A DNA stretch of 8,730 nt from Nitrospina sp. (lineage in GTDB: Bacteria; Nitrospinota; Nitrospinia; Nitrospinales; VA-1): positions 1 through 8,730 of the forward strand of contig JABJCF010000508.1 of the NCBI GenBank assembly GCA_018665625.1. The letters are read 5' to 3'. The translations under genes were made by a program, and so were the position numbers. Numbering within the stretch: position 1 is the stretch's first letter; every line of letters starts with the position of its first letter. The notes beneath the pieces are model-generated. The model was not told the origin of the DNA and did no database searches. It worked only from the letters and a program-made list of their open reading frames with translations. Of this stretch, positions 1 to 8,599 are shown piece after piece.

Positions 1-1544
1 AGGGCTGCCGCAGCGATGACTTCTGCCATGCTCAGCATATTTCCCAATTCCATAATTTCATAAATTTCAGTATTAAACAGTTTGCCTTTATCCGTTACTT
101 TACCTTTTTTGAATCGCTCTTGCAGTCCTTTAAGGGTATCGATACAGACTTTCAGTTTTTCTTCGTCACGAAAAACACCGCAATGACTCATCATAATTTC
201 TTTCATTTCGTCGCGAATCTGGTTGTAGCTTTCGCTGCCATCTCTTTGGAAAACATCCTCAAATTTTTCTAATACTTTGGTTTTTTCCTGGCCTTCATTC
301 ACGTTACCAAAGTCTTTACCTCTTACATATTCCAGCACAGATTTGCCGGCACGTTCGCCAAAGACCACGGCATCAAGAAGGGAATTTGTTCCCAAGCGAT
401 TTCCTCCATGAACTGAAACGCACGCGCATTCACCCGCGGCGAAAAATCCGTTCATTCTTGTATTTTCTGCATCCAGAATAACGTGACAGTCTTTATCAAC
501 AGGAATTCCGCCCATTGAATAATGTGCCGTGGGTTGAATGGGTATAGGGTCTGTAATACAGTCAATACCGAGAAAGTCGATTGCCAATTGTCGAATTTGT
601 GGAAGGCGTTCCATGATTCGCGCTTCGCCAAGATGCCGAAGATCGAGATTAATGCAGTCTTCACCGTTGACGCCGCGTCCCGCATCTATTTCACTTTGTT
701 CGGCACGAGAAACAATATCGCGGGGTGCCAGTTCCATTCGAGAAGGAGCATAGTTTTCCATGAACCGCTCGCCTTTATCATTGAGCAGATAAGCTCCTTC
801 ACCACGAGCCGCTTCAGAAAATAAAATACCCTGCCGGAATAATCCAGATGGGTGAAACTGAACAAATTCTGGGTCTTCGAGTGGGATGCCAACTTCAAAC
901 GCTGCCATCACGCCATCTGCAGTACTGGCAAAAGCGTTGGATGTAATTTTATATACGCGCCCATAACCACCGGTGCAAAAAACCACCGCTTTGGCTCTTA
1001 TAACTTCTACTTCCCCCGTTTGGATATTGCTGACCACGACACCGTTACAGCGATCGCCATCCACAATGAGAGAGTGCATATACCATTCATTATAAATTTT
1101 GACGGATTTCTCGTTTTTCATCAACTGCTCGTGAAGAGCGTGCAGAATGGCGTGACCGGTTCGGTCGGCTGAAAAACAGGCACGAGGCTTCGAGTGCCCA
1201 CCAAAACTACGTTGGGCAATCTTTCCTTCTGGAGTGCGGCTAAAAACGCAACCCATATGTTCTAGTTCGTAAATGATTCGGGGGGCTGCCTTGACATATT
1301 CTTCAACCGCATCTTGGTCGTTGAGAAAATCACCACCTTTGACGGTATCGTACATATGCTCTTCCCAACTATCCGGCTCTGAGTTTCCAAGAGCGGCGGC
1401 AATTCCACCCTGCGCTGCTCCAGAATGTGAACGGGAGGGATAAACCTTGGTCAACACAGCTACATCGAGTTCTTTAGAAGCCTCAAGAGCACAACGCATC
1501 CCAGCAAGGCCAGCACCTACGATCACCACATCATGTTCGATCAC
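1..1544 (-). CDS. sdhA: Succinate dehydrogenase / fumarate reductase flavoprotein subunit, C-terminus cut by window edge
   Basis: This is the FAD-carrying catalytic subunit of complex II, which interconverts succinate and fumarate on the cytoplasmic face of the inner membrane with an iron-sulfur subunit and a membrane anchor. My reading of the minus strand gives an uninterrupted frame of 514 codons. Visible motifs are the dinucleotide-binding GAGLAG at residues 10-15, the [11 protein letters not shown] segment with the expected FAD-linking His40, SADRTGH at 125-131, FHPSG with His231, APRD with Arg275 (the expected proton-shuttle arginine), HYSMGG with His341, and [10 protein letters not shown] with Arg383. 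Family members run to about 570-600 residues, so roughly the last 60-90 lie beyond the left edge. The start is GTG at 1544-1542: an in-frame TGA lies four codons upstream (1556-1554) and a GAGGTG ribosome site sits five bases before the GTG. The partner subunits would lie off the left edge or elsewhere. Sequence alone does not separate sdhA from frdA. Confidence 0.95.
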   Translation of the reverse strand, partial: MIEHDVVIVGAGLAGMRCALEASKELDVAVLTKVYPSRSHSGAAQGGIAAALGNSEPDSWEEHMYDTVKGGDFLNDQDAVEEYVKAAPRIIYELEHMGCVFSRTPEGKIAQRSFGGHSKPRACFSADRTGHAILHALHEQLMKNEKSVKIYNEWYMHSLIVDGDRCNGVVVSNIQTGEVEVIRAKAVVFCTGGYGRVYKITSNAFASTADGVMAAFEVGIPLEDPEFVQFHPSGLFRQGILFSEAARGEGAYLLNDKGERFMENYAPSRMELAPRDIVSRAEQSEIDAGRGVNGEDCINLDLRHLGEARIMERLPQIRQLAIDFLGIDCITDPIPIQPTAHYSMGGIPVDKDCHVILDAENTRMNGFFAAGECACVSVHGGNRLGTNSLLDAVVFGERAGKSVLEYVRGKDFGNVNEGQEKTKVLEKFEDVFQRDGSESYNQIRDEMKEIMMSHCGVFRDEEKLKVCIDTLKGLQERFKKGKVTDKGKLFNTEIYEIMELGNMLSMAEVIAAAA

Positions 1545-1591
1545 AAAAACACCTCAAAATGGGGCAAACTTTTAATTCTTATCCATGACAG

Positions 1592-1621
1592 ATTATAAAC
1601 TCATTGCCCAGATCGAGTCGT
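1592..1621 (-). promoter_or_regulatory. Candidate promoter for the sdhA-type gene
   Basis: Read on the minus strand, a perfect TATAAT -10 hexamer lies at 1597-1592, about 48 bases before the GTG start. The matching -35 is poor: ACGACT at 18-bp spacing keeps only the central GAC of TTGACA. Transcription would begin near 1585 and give a leader of about 40 bases. A weak -35 would fit a gene that needs an activator, but no activator site can be named. Confidence 0.4.
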
Positions 1622-1903
1622 TGCTGTCATCATTTAACCCGGTACCCCAAAAACATGAAAACCATTGAAAAATCTAAGAAAACTTAGCTGAATTCCGTTC
1701 GGAGAGGTTGTCGATCGGGGCATTGACCGGATATAAAATCGAGGTGGAATTTAAACATTTCCCTCCCTTGAAAGTCAAGCAAAATGAAATTGGGGTTGCA
1801 AATGCCCGTCAAGCCCATCATAATAAGTTCTGCCAGCGAGAGTGTGTAGCAAGCTATTGAATTTAAAAGCCCCCCTCCCTCAAAGACAAATGGCAATGAC
1901 TCA

Positions 1904-1933
1904 TTGAGCCGAAAAAACGTTTTCCCGTAGAAA
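1904..1933 (+). promoter_or_regulatory. Weak candidate promoter for the RhlB-like helicase
   Basis: TTGAGC (1904-1909, four of six consensus bases) is followed after 18 bases by TAGAAA (1928-1933, four of six), about 50 bases before the TTG start. The AAAACGTTTT palindrome at 1914-1923 falls in the spacer and the nine-A run begins inside the -10 box, so a regulator bound there could block the polymerase. The match is modest and could arise by chance in AT-rich DNA. Confidence 0.27.
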
Positions 1934-1970
1934 AAAAAATGTCAATTTCCCGCAGTAACGACTGCAGCAT

Positions 1971-1984
1971 GGAGTATTCATTTG
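1971..1984 (+). promoter_or_regulatory. Ribosome binding site that decides a TTG start
   Basis: GGAG at 1971-1974 lies seven bases before TTG at 1982-1984, which is good Shine-Dalgarno spacing. The frame is closed by TAG at 1928-1930 and has no ATG or GTG between that stop and the TTG. The nearest ATG (1969-1971) is in another frame and meets a stop after eight codons. Initiating at TTG places the Q-motif phenylalanine (Phe6) at the distance from TPIQ expected for DEAD-box proteins. Confidence 0.8.
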
Positions 1985-3286
1985 GAACTCATTAATTTTG
2001 AATCTTTACCTCTCCCTGAATCTATTTTGAAGGGAATTCGTGATGCTGAATTCAAAACTTGTACCCCCATTCAAAGCAAATCACTGCCCATCACTCTGGC
2101 CCGAAAAGACCTCGCCGGACAAGCACAAACTGGAACAGGTAAAACCGCCGCTTTTTTAATTACTCTTTTTACCCGGCTACTTGAAAACAAACCGGACCCT
2201 GCGGAAAAAGGCAAAGAAGGACCGCGCGCTTTGGTTCTTGCTCCTACTCGGGAACTGGCAAGACAAATCGAAAAAGATGCTTTGTTGCTGGGGAAATATT
2301 GTGGTTTTAAATCAGCCTGTATCATTGGTGGAGTCGATTACGACAAACAACGCAATCAGATCAAGGCAGGGGTTGATATACTCATCGCCACTCCCGGAAG
2401 GCTCATAGATTTTTACAAACAAAAATTTTTTAGTCTGAAACGAATCGAAGTACTGGTTGTAGATGAAGCGGATCGCATGTTTGATATGGGTTTCATAGTA
2501 GACTTACGCTACTTATTCCGCAGTTGCTCTCCCTACAACAAACGACAAACAATGTTGTTTTCGGCCACTCTTAATTATCGAGTCATGGAGCTTTGTTATG
2601 AGCACATGAATAATCCGGTAAAAGTGGTCATCGAACCCGAGAAAGCTGTAGTCGATGAAATAAAACAATCTCTTTTCCACGTTGGGCAACACGAAAAGTT
2701 TAACCTTCTATTGGGATTACTTAAACGTGAGGAAGGAAAAAAAGTTCTCATTTTCTGTAACACCAAGATTGAAGCTGAACAACTGGAATGGAAGCTAAAC
2801 CACAATGGATACAACTCGGGACAAATAAGCGGTGATCTTCATCAGAAAGCTCGCATAAAAGTACTGGAAGATTTTCAGAAAGGAGATCTCTATATCCTGA
2901 TTGCGACTGATGTTGCATCTCGAGGATTACATGTGGATGACATCACTCATGTCATCAACTACGATCTCCCTCAGGATGCAGAAGACTATGTCCACAGAAT
3001 TGGTCGAACTGCCAGGGCGGGTAAAAAAGGCACCGCCATTACCCTCTGCTGCGAAGATTTTGCACAGCATCTGGAGCGTGTTGAAGTTTATCTGAAAAAG
3101 AAAATACCTGTAGCCTGGGCAGATGAAGAATTATACCTTGAAGAAAAAGCTGGCACTCCGCCAACAAGAAAACGCCGTCGCCCACCAGCAACGAAATCAA
3201 ATTCCCAATCTAACAGTCGGCCACGCAATGGAAAAGGACCACAAAGAAGGCGTCCCCCCTCTAGAGCACGATCCACCTCCCGATAA
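1982..3286 (+). CDS. rhlB: DEAD-box ATP-dependent RNA helicase, RhlB-like
   Basis: This is an ATP-dependent RNA helicase that unwinds short RNA duplexes; E. coli RhlB works with RNase E and PNPase in the degradosome. All superfamily 2 motifs are present in order: Phe6 and TPIQ (28-31, Q motif), AQTGTGKT (48-55, Walker A), PTREL (88-92, Ia), TPGR (137-140, Ib), DEAD (161-164, II), SAT (194-196, III), LIFCNT (256-261, IV), ATDVASRG (308-315, V) and HRIGRTARAG (338-347, VI). RhlB-like signatures recalled from E. coli are CTPIQ, GVDILI, LSYR-type NYRV after SAT, DLPQDAEDYVHRIGRT and a short Arg/Lys/Pro tail (395-434). The length of 434 is close to E. coli RhlB at 421. The start is TTG. The gene is monocistronic in view and ends two bases from convergent ligA. 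Family assignment is secure. RhlB rather than RhlE or another subgroup is likely but not proven, and RNase E partnership is inference. Confidence 0.93.
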   Translation: MELINFESLPLPESILKGIRDAEFKTCTPIQSKSLPITLARKDLAGQAQTGTGKTAAFLITLFTRLLENKPDPAEKGKEGPRALVLAPTRELARQIEKDALLLGKYCGFKSACIIGGVDYDKQRNQIKAGVDILIATPGRLIDFYKQKFFSLKRIEVLVVDEADRMFDMGFIVDLRYLFRSCSPYNKRQTMLFSATLNYRVMELCYEHMNNPVKVVIEPEKAVVDEIKQSLFHVGQHEKFNLLLGLLKREEGKKVLIFCNTKIEAEQLEWKLNHNGYNSGQISGDLHQKARIKVLEDFQKGDLYILIATDVASRGLHVDDITHVINYDLPQDAEDYVHRIGRTARAGKKGTAITLCCEDFAQHLERVEVYLKKKIPVAWADEELYLEEKAGTPPTRKRRRPPATKSNSQSNSRPRNGKGPQRRRPPSRARSTSR

Positions 3287-3288
3287 AA

Positions 3289-5295
<2,007 letters not shown>

Positions 5296-6672
5296 TCAGG
5301 GTTCCAGCGTTACATAATATCCCTGCCGCCCTCTCTGAACTAGCAACAAAATTCGGTCCGGGTTACTCAGGTCGGCAATTGATTTATTATAGTCCTCTTC
5401 AGTATCAATCCGATCTTGGTTCACTTGCCGGATAATATCTCCCGCGCTAATGCCTATTCTAGCACCGGCGCTTTTTGGAACCACATTGACAACTAACATT
5501 CCTTTACTAGTTGCGAGGCGATTGTTTTTCGCAAAGACAGGGTTATTCTGCCGAACCTCTAAGCCCAGCCAGTCGCGGGTAAACGCTGCAACATATTGTT
5601 TGGGAATTGAGATAACGCGAACTGCAAACTCCATACTTCTTCCATCTCGCAGAATGGAAAACCTAACTTTATCGTCAACTGTATAAGAAGCCATTCGTCC
5701 ACGAAAGTCAGATTTACCTGTCACCTCATGGCCCTCAATGGAAACAATAATATCACTTCGTTTTAATCCTGCCAATGCTGCCGGACTTTTCTTAGCCACA
5801 CGAACAACGAGCACTCCCTTTTTCCTATCGAGCTTAAAATGACGCGAAAGTTGTGAGTTCATTTCCTGCACCGAAACCCCAAGCCAGCCTCGTCGGACTT
5901 TTCCGAATTGAATCAATTCATCAACGATTCGCTTGGCATCATCAATAGGAATGGCAAAACCAATTCCTTCAGCCTTTTGATAGATAGCCGTATTAATACC
6001 AATCAAAGATCCATTTATATTAAGAAGAGGTCCACCACTGTTTCCTGGATTAATAGAGGCATCGACCTGGATAAAATCACTGTAGACCTTATTTTTACCG
6101 GCTCTGATATTTCTATTTAAGGCACTGATGATTCCCGTGGTTACCGTATGGCGTAGCCCAAAAGGGTTGCCAATAGCGAGAACCTGTTCGCCAATCATCA
6201 AATCGTCAGAACGCCCCATGGGAACAAAAGGCAAAAACTGATCCGAGTCAATTTTAATAATCGCCAGATCAGATTTGATATCTGCACCTATCACCCTGGC
6301 CTCAAATTCCCGTTTATCGCTCAAAGCGACACGGATCTGCGATGCCCGAGCAATCACATGCTCGTTGGTAATAATATATCCTTCTTTATTTATAAGGACT
6401 CCTGAACCCAGACTTTTTTTGTTATTTTGATTTCGGGAAAAAAAATCGTTAAAGAACTGGTCAAAAACTTTGTTACCAAAATCTCTGAATGGATTGCGGG
6501 GGGACCGACCTGTTTCGGAAGTATAAATATTTACGACGGCGGGGCTGACTTTTTCGACAGCAACAACCAGAGGGGTTCTACGCCTATTTTGTTCCGCCGC
6601 AAAACCAGAGGAGGCATCAAGCAACACGAAACATAAAAAGTACCAAAGCCAATAGACGCGCACGTTAATCAA
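5296..6672 (-). CDS. Do/HtrA-family periplasmic serine protease with two PDZ domains (second copy)
   Basis: This is a trypsin-like envelope protease/chaperone of the DegP/DegQ family, which degrades misfolded periplasmic proteins. The N-terminus has a signal-like stretch (YWLWYFLCFVLL) with a likely cleavage after GFA near residue 25. The protease domain (about 33-255) carries the triad His105 (TNEHV), Asp135 (KSDLAIIKI) and Ser212 (GNSGGP). PDZ1 spans about 262-355 and starts at GWLGV; PDZ2 spans about 366-458. At 458 residues it is near DegQ length. The loop ahead of the catalytic histidine is shorter than in the neighbouring copy. The start is uncertain: TTG at 6672-6670 follows a TAA two codons upstream, and GTG at 6663-6661 is the alternative. 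Neither has a clear Shine-Dalgarno site, so translation may depend on the upstream gene's message. The stop TGA abuts the ATG of ligA. Function by family is secure; specific substrates are unknown. Confidence 0.94.
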   Translation of the reverse strand: MINVRVYWLWYFLCFVLLDASSGFAAEQNRRRTPLVVAVEKVSPAVVNIYTSETGRSPRNPFRDFGNKVFDQFFNDFFSRNQNNKKSLGSGVLINKEGYIITNEHVIARASQIRVALSDKREFEARVIGADIKSDLAIIKIDSDQFLPFVPMGRSDDLMIGEQVLAIGNPFGLRHTVTTGIISALNRNIRAGKNKVYSDFIQVDASINPGNSGGPLLNINGSLIGINTAIYQKAEGIGFAIPIDDAKRIVDELIQFGKVRRGWLGVSVQEMNSQLSRHFKLDRKKGVLVVRVAKKSPAALAGLKRSDIIVSIEGHEVTGKSDFRGRMASYTVDDKVRFSILRDGRSMEFAVRVISIPKQYVAAFTRDWLGLEVRQNNPVFAKNNRLATSKGMLVVNVVPKSAGARIGISAGDIIRQVNQDRIDTEEDYNKSIADLSNPDRILLLVQRGRQGYYVTLEP

Positions 6673-6687
6673 AATTTAGAGATTATG

Positions 6688-6728
6688 AAAAGGTTACAGG
6701 GAGAGCCGGGTTCAGGCTCTCCCTGTAA
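6688..6728 (-). terminator. Perfect 14-bp-stem hairpin between the two Do proteases; partial terminator or attenuator
   Basis: The arms 6694-6707 and 6715-6728 are exact reverse complements (TTACAGGGAGAGCC and partner) around a seven-base loop. On the minus strand the hairpin follows the first protease's stop by 17 bases and is followed after CC by only four T (6691-6688). That is a strong stem with a weak U tract, so termination may be incomplete. It ends about 21 bases before the TTG start of the next gene, leaving almost no room for a separate promoter. Leaky termination or protection of the upstream mRNA's 3' end are both reasonable; which applies is inference. Confidence 0.7.
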
Positions 6729-6745
6729 TTATAAGAAGTGACAAA

Positions 6746-8239
6746 CTATCCGGCCTTAACGGCTATATATATAGTGGTTCCACCTCTTTTGACGAGGAAG
6801 AGCACCGAAGCACCTTTTTGCAGAGAACTCATTAACCTATGATAGTCCTGAGTGTTGTTTACCGCGCTGCGATTCATTTCTGCAATGACATCGCCTCGGC
6901 GAATTCCAGACTCCGCCGCAGAGGCCCCAGGGGTAACATCTGAAACCAAAACACCATTATCATCCTCCAGTTGCAGGCTTTGTGCCAGTTCAGGGGTGAT
7001 GTCTTGAACCTGCAAACCCAGAGGGTCTGCCTTAGCAACAACCGTTGCTTGTGAGTCTTTAAGAACCTCAATTTTAACCCGCAAGGTTTTATTAGCACCT
7101 TCTCGAATCACATCCACATCCACTACAGAATTTGGAGTGGTTGCTGCAACAATTTTTGGAAGGTCTTCCATATCTTTAACAGCTTTGCCATTAAATCTTA
7201 CAATAACATCACCACGTTTGACTCCACCTTTGAATGCAGGACCGTCTGGAATAACATCGCCCACCAAGGCTCCCTCGCTTTGATTGAGTCCAAACGATTT
7301 TGCCAGTTCAGGGGTGATTTTCTGAATCATAACTCCCAGCCACCCGCGGGTAACCGAACCCTTCTCCTTCAAATCGTGCAGAATTCCCTTGGCAATATTG
7401 ATGGGAATTGCAAATCCAATACCGACATTACCTCCGGTATTTCCTGAAATAATTGCTGTATTGATTCCGATAACATCACCCTCAATATTGATCAAAGGCC
7501 CGCCACTGTTGCCAGGGTTGATAGATGCATCGGTCTGGATAAACTCATCGTAAGGGCCGGCTCCAATACTTCTGCCCAAGGCACTGACCACTCCAACGGT
7601 AACCGTATGACTGAGGCCAAATGGATTCCCAATCGCCACGACCCACTCGCCTACTTCAAGGTTTTCAGAACTACCTAACCTCAAGAATGGAAATTCCTTC
7701 GGAGTGTTTTCATCCCGATTTATTTTAATTAAGGCAATATCTGTTTTTGAATCAGACCCTATCAAGGTTGCGGTGTATTCTTTTTCGCTTCCTTTATCTT
7801 CAAGCATTACAACGATTTCATCCGCATCTTCAATGACGTGATAATTTGTAAGGATATGTCCTTCCTTATCGATTACAAAGCCTGACCCCATACCTCTTTT
7901 CGGTTTTTGGTTAGGACGCTGTTCACCACCAAAGAACTTGTCATAAAAATCACGAAAAGGATCGGGAGAACGCCCCTGACCTGGACCCGGTTTTGGACCA
8001 TTCCTTGGACTATTCCTTGGAGAACGAAAATTATTGTGCGCTTTTTCTGTTTTAGATTTCGTACTAACATTAACCACGGCAGGATTTAACTTTTTGGCAA
8101 TCTCCACAAATAAGTTACTGGAAAGCTGCTGTGGAGCACTACTCAAAGCATAGGAAAAATCAGGAGCAGCAACCAAAGAAAATGTTAAAAGTAAAGCTGC
8201 GCAGGATGAACGAAAAAACAGAAGAAAAGATTTGTGCAT
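6746..8239 (-). CDS. degP: Do/DegP-family periplasmic serine protease with two PDZ domains
   Basis: This is an envelope quality-control protease and chaperone that would act in the periplasm as an oligomer. The first 31 residues form a signal peptide (Lys3, Arg10, hydrophobic SSCAALLLTFSLVAA, cleavage expected after FSYA). The protease domain carries His134 (TNYHV), Asp167 (KTDIALIKI) and Ser245 (GNSGGP). PDZ1 spans about 298-392 from GWLGV and PDZ2 about 405-495. Between PAVVNVST and GSGFVID lies an Arg/Pro/Gly-rich insert (about 66-117, including repeated SPRN), in the place of the LA loop that is long in DegP and short in DegQ. The length of 497 fits DegP-like members. The ATG start has GAGG nine bases upstream (8252-8249). 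A hairpin separates it from the paralogous protease downstream. It may be the main housekeeping or stress protease of the pair; DegP versus DegQ or MucD cannot be settled here. Confidence 0.96.
   Translation of the reverse strand: MHKSFLLFFRSSCAALLLTFSLVAAPDFSYALSSAPQQLSSNLFVEIAKKLNPAVVNVSTKSKTEKAHNNFRSPRNSPRNGPKPGPGQGRSPDPFRDFYDKFFGGEQRPNQKPKRGMGSGFVIDKEGHILTNYHVIEDADEIVVMLEDKGSEKEYTATLIGSDSKTDIALIKINRDENTPKEFPFLRLGSSENLEVGEWVVAIGNPFGLSHTVTVGVVSALGRSIGAGPYDEFIQTDASINPGNSGGPLINIEGDVIGINTAIISGNTGGNVGIGFAIPINIAKGILHDLKEKGSVTRGWLGVMIQKITPELAKSFGLNQSEGALVGDVIPDGPAFKGGVKRGDVIVRFNGKAVKDMEDLPKIVAATTPNSVVDVDVIREGANKTLRVKIEVLKDSQATVVAKADPLGLQVQDITPELAQSLQLEDDNGVLVSDVTPGASAAESGIRRGDVIAEMNRSAVNNTQDYHRLMSSLQKGASVLFLVKRGGTTIYIAVKAG
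7998..8021 (-). repeat. Two-copy 12-bp tandem repeat inside degP
   Basis: On the plus strand CCATTCCTTGGA (7998-8009) is followed at once by CTATTCCTTGGA (8010-8021), eleven of twelve bases matching. In the protein it gives SPRN twice in the disordered-looking insert ahead of the catalytic histidine. Slippage at this unit would change loop length in steps of four residues without breaking the frame. Confidence 0.75.
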
Positions 8240-8279
8240 TTAATTAACCCTCAATAGTATGAGTACGTACGTAAATTCG

Positions 8280-8323
8280 AAAAAATATTCGTGTTTCAAA
8301 ACCAGCCTAATACAAACACGAAT
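8280..8323 (-). terminator. Inverted repeat with trailing T run in the degP leader; possible attenuator or operator
   Basis: ATTCGTGTTT (8287-8296) and AAACACGAAT (8314-8323) are exact reverse complements 17 bases apart. Read on the minus strand the second arm is followed by A and then six T (8285-8280), as in an intrinsic terminator, about 40 bases before the degP ATG. The stem is AT-rich with only three GC pairs and a long loop, so it would be a weak terminator. The same symmetry could instead be a binding site for a dimeric repressor. Confidence 0.4.
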
Positions 8324-8369
8324 CTAATGTTTAACTTTATTCGACTGAAATTAAACTGTAGTTAAATGG

Positions 8370-8389
8370 AGATTAAATAATTTTAATCT
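8370..8389. repeat. Short AT-rich inverted repeat
   Basis: AGATTAAA (8370-8377) and TTTAATCT (8382-8389) are exact reverse complements around TAAT. It lies within the putative degP leader and could form a small hairpin or a protein-binding site. It is also the sort of palindrome AT-rich DNA produces by chance. Confidence 0.4.
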
Positions 8390-8463
8390 AGGCAATATTC
8401 ACCCTAAATGAACGACCCGATTTGAATTGCGTACATTTGAAGGGGAAAAGAGAATTGCAATTA

Positions 8464-8493
8464 ATTATATAATGCCTGTTTCGCCATTTACAA
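8464..8493 (-). promoter_or_regulatory. Candidate promoter for the degP - protease - ligA unit
   Basis: On the minus strand TTGTAA (8493-8488, four of six consensus bases) is followed after 18 bases by a perfect TATAAT (8469-8464). Transcription would start near 8457 and give a leader of about 215 bases holding both inverted repeats described here. The -10 sits in a palindrome (ATTATATAAT), so a -10 box also faces the plus strand, where no good -35 is seen. A closer, weaker -10 (TAAAAT at 8385-8380) is an alternative. Confidence 0.35.
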
Positions 8494-8549
8494 CCTCAAA
8501 ACCCTTTGTAAATATTCACAGCACTTCCATTGATCTCTCCATTTAGATA

Positions 8550-8578
8550 TTGACTCAAAATAGCAGATAAATGATAAT
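8550..8578 (+). promoter_or_regulatory. Good sigma-70-type promoter pair with no gene in view
   Basis: TTGACT (8550-8555, five of six) and GATAAT (8573-8578, five of six) are separated by exactly 17 bases on the plus strand. This is the best hexamer pair in the window. Transcription would begin near 8585. No open frame follows within the remaining 145 bases, so the target is either a gene starting beyond the right edge or a small RNA. Confidence 0.45.
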
Positions 8579-8580
8579 CG

Positions 8581-8599
8581 GGCGGAATACAGGTCCGCC
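8581..8599. repeat. GC-rich hairpin at the predicted 5' end of the plus-strand transcript
   Basis: GGCGGA (8581-8586) and TCCGCC (8594-8599) are exact reverse complements around seven bases; a G-U pair (8580 with 8600) could extend it. It stands out as GC-rich in AT-rich surroundings and overlaps the start point predicted from the promoter just upstream. A 5'-end stem-loop of this sort can protect RNA. No T run follows on either strand, so it is not a convincing terminator. Confidence 0.45.

Larger units (their letters stand above)
1545..1981. other. Divergent intergenic region with small palindromes, no supported gene
   Basis: This 437-base gap separates the divergent flavoprotein and helicase genes. 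It holds no convincing coding frame. Structures visible by eye are a 13-base inverted repeat CAATGA-C-TCATTG at 1894-1906, a palindrome AAAACGTTTT at 1914-1923, a run of nine A at 1931-1939 and a pyrimidine-rich stretch near 1871-1880. A possible further plus-strand promoter is TTGTCG at 1708-1713, an 18-base gap, then TATAAA at 1732-1737. It is far from the helicase start and weak. The palindromes just upstream of the helicase could be operator sites, but nothing identifies a regulator. Confidence 0.6.

Noticed and set aside
452..1172. Several 70-106 codon open frames on both strands (452-685, 522-824, 686-898, 852-1172)
   Set aside because: They are shadows of the intact flavoprotein frame, which I translated through from 1544 down to the left edge without a stop.
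1..1544. Possible frameshift or broken flavoprotein gene
   Set aside because: Reading the minus strand codon by codon gave a continuous frame with all motifs in order; the missing end is due only to the window edge.
1684..1896. Minus-strand 70-codon open frame with a TTG start in the divergent intergenic region
   Set aside because: It has no ribosome site, recognisable domain or coding-like composition. The frame is short enough to occur by chance and overlaps the control region between two real genes.
5296..6672. Lipoprotein signal in the smaller protease because of the cysteine in its N-terminal hydrophobic stretch
   Set aside because: Cys14 lies in the middle of the hydrophobic core and lacks the small residues before it that a lipobox needs.
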